From Bacillus nitratireducens (GTDB lineage Bacteria > Bacillota > Bacilli > Bacillales > Bacillaceae_G): a stretch of 64,000 nt of DNA. The notes under the pieces are model-generated. The model was given only the letters and a program-made list of their open reading frames with translations, did not search any database and was not told the DNA's origin. The stretch lies in contig NZ_MAOC01000091.1 of the NCBI RefSeq assembly GCF_001884135.1, forward strand, positions 248,001 through 312,000, given 5' to 3'. Within the stretch, counting starts at the first letter, position 1, and every line of letters starts with the position of its first letter. Below are positions 62,508 through 64,000 of this stretch, one piece after another. A program made the translations under genes and the position numbers.

Positions 62508-63899
62508 TCATCCCCTATCCTTCAATTGAAAAACTTTATTCGGATTCAAAATGTTTTGCGGGTCAAGAGCTTTCTTTATTTTCTCCATTACTAAAAGCGC
62601 AGCCCCATGTTCTTCTTCTTGATACTTCTGTTTCCCTATCCCAACGCCATGCTCTCCTGTGCACGTTCCACCACGTTTAAGAGCATACAGTACGATACTT
62701 TCGTTTATTTCGTCCCCTTTTCTCACTTCATCTTTATCATTTGGATCAATCATTAATAGCACATGGAAATTCCCATCTCCTACATGGCCAAGAATACCAC
62801 CAACAAGACCTACTTTATCTAATGTCTCTTTCGCATGTTGGATTGCACCCGCTAATTCTGAAATTGGTACACATACGTCTGTACTCATAAGCTTTTTACC
62901 AGGATAGCTATGAACGTAAGAGTACGCTAGATTATGCCGTGCATCCCATAATTTATTTCTCGCCGCAGTTTCCGTTTCAAAAACAACTTCTTTACATTTA
63001 TGATCAAAAACAATTTCCTTCGTAAATTCAATGTCTTGCTTTAGCCCAGCTTCATTACCGTGAAACTCTAAAAACAATGTAGGCTCTTCTCTGTAACTTG
63101 TTTCATTATAATGATTTACTTGTTTCATAGATAATTCATCTACAAGTTCAATTCTCGCAATTGGAATACCCGCTTGCAGTATATTAATAACAGCTTCTAC
63201 CGCATCATTTATAGTTGGAAACGATGCTCTCGCAGCCATAACATGTTCTGGTATGCCGTATACTTTTAATGTTAACTCTGTAAAGCATCCAAGCGTACCT
63301 TCTGATCCTACGAAAATTCCATTTAAATGATAACCTGATGATGACTTCGCTGCTAAATTTCCAGTATGTATTACTTCCCCCTCAGCAAGTACCACCTCTA
63401 AATCACGAACTTGATCACGCATAACTCCATATCTCACCGCTGTCGTTCCGCTTGCATTCGTAGCAGCCATTCCACCTAACGTTGCATCTGCACCTGGGTC
63501 TACACTAAAGAACAGACCGTACTTTTTCAATTCTTTATTGAGCTGAGAGCGTGTCACTCCCGGTTGTACCTTCACTAGAAAATCTTTCTCTCTTATTTCA
63601 AGTATTTTGTTCATTAATGAAAAATCAACTGTAATCCCCTTTTCATAAGGAATTATATGACCTTCTAAACTAGAACCTACCCCAAAAGGAACGACAGGTT
63701 TTTCATGCTCACTCGCTACTTTCATTATCCTACTGACCTCTTCGGTCGTCTTCGGAAAAACAACTACATCAGGTAAACTACTAGTATGATAAGATTCATC
63801 TTTACTATGTAACTCTCTTACTGTCTTATTCACAACTACTCGATCTTCGGGAAGTACACCCCTTAATTCATTTACTAAACGCTCTACCGTTATTTCCAT
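62508..63899 (-). CDS. FAD-linked 2-hydroxy-acid oxidase/dehydrogenase (GlcD/D-LDH family)
   Basis: A 463-aa flavoprotein. N-terminal FAD_binding_4 domain with VVPFGVGSSLEGHIIPYEKG (about 70) and GADATLGGMAATNASGTTAVRYG (about 135-157), then the FAD-oxidase C-terminal domain with GHVGDGNFH (about 372) and the end block GGTCTGEHGVGIGKQKY (about 411). The family oxidises D-lactate, glycolate or D-2-hydroxyglutarate. The first gene of an operon with the BASS transporter. The region 63900-64000 holds its promoter and no other feature. Confidence 0.92.
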   Translation of the reverse strand: MEITVERLVNELRGVLPEDRVVVNKTVRELHSKDESYHTSSLPDVVVFPKTTEEVSRIMKVASEHEKPVVPFGVGSSLEGHIIPYEKGITVDFSLMNKILEIREKDFLVKVQPGVTRSQLNKELKKYGLFFSVDPGADATLGGMAATNASGTTAVRYGVMRDQVRDLEVVLAEGEVIHTGNLAAKSSSGYHLNGIFVGSEGTLGCFTELTLKVYGIPEHVMAARASFPTINDAVEAVINILQAGIPIARIELVDELSMKQVNHYNETSYREEPTLFLEFHGNEAGLKQDIEFTKEIVFDHKCKEVVFETETAARNKLWDARHNLAYSYVHSYPGKKLMSTDVCVPISELAGAIQHAKETLDKVGLVGGILGHVGDGNFHVLLMIDPNDKDEVRKGDEINESIVLYALKRGGTCTGEHGVGIGKQKYQEEEHGAALLVMEKIKKALDPQNILNPNKVFQLKDRG

Positions 63900-64000
63900 C
63901 GTACACTCTCCTACTTTCTACAAATTAGAATTACAAAATATGTTAACTATTTTATACATAATAATCCGAAAAATTAAATAATTCAAGTTTTACATATATA

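Overview
The window is chromosomal DNA from a Firmicute, almost certainly a member of the Bacillus cereus group. It is AT-rich with Bacillus-type ribosome binding sites. It carries a bacillithiol deacetylase (BshB2) with YojF, a BclA/BetA-type exosporium collagen-like protein, an arylamine N-acetyltransferase with the unusual Cys-His-Glu triad described from B. cereus, a secreted liquefying alpha-amylase and a Rap-Phr pair. No rRNA, CRISPR array or prophage was seen.

Layout. 1-5.5 kb: a MATE exporter (cut by the window edge), an aldehyde dehydrogenase and an FAD amine oxidase, read divergently from a MerR-type regulator with an odd C-terminal half. 5.6-8.5 kb: bshB2-yojF and an ArsB/NhaD-type transporter. 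9.5-12.6 kb: a Fur-box-controlled siderophore/ferric-citrate importer that lacks an ATPase gene. 12.7-24.9 kb: mostly single housekeeping or accessory genes (DUF817, DUF4003, DinB, two secreted DUF2690 proteins, LysR with quinone oxidoreductase, a histidine phosphatase, a MutS2-like ATPase without Smr domain). 25-30.6 kb: exosporium protein, amylase, NAT and PepF. 30.6-38.6 kb: three agmatine-deiminase-family enzymes (one a lipoprotein) and a lipoprotein amidohydrolase around a MerR/GyrI regulator. Three promoters in this block share the same 19-bp-spaced dyad, so they look like one regulon. It also holds a PsiE / 24-aa membrane peptide / bestrophin-like operon. 38.8-48 kb: a serine hydrolase, MFS with LysR, DUF3916, a DUF218 protein and a tetR-helD unit. 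48.2-49.8 kb: an aromatic hydroxylase.

50.0-55.2 kb is the most striking part. A 5.15-kb segment has IS3-family-like ends (TGAACTGTA...TACAGTTCA) and a 3-bp ATA duplication. It carries a broken IS3 transposase and a compact cassette: alpha-oxoamine synthase, acyl carrier protein, AcpS-type phosphopantetheinyl transferase, EamA exporter, ArsR regulator and a small helical protein. Removing the segment and one ATA restores a perfect bidirectional terminator hairpin, so the element landed in the hairpin loop. Two near-identical 24-bp dyads, in front of the synthase and the exporter, are likely ArsR operators. I read this as a mobile cassette that makes and exports an acyl-derived aminoketone; the product is unknown.

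55.4-64 kb: SelO, an unknown 332-aa protein facing a Rap-Phr pair, a roughly 194-nt RNA with tRNA-like ends and a non-tRNA core, PaiB, GrpB, DUF4260, and a GlcD-like oxidase with a bile-acid/sodium symporter family transporter. Many genes are separated by clear intrinsic terminators. All functional calls come from reading motifs in the sequence, without database searches.
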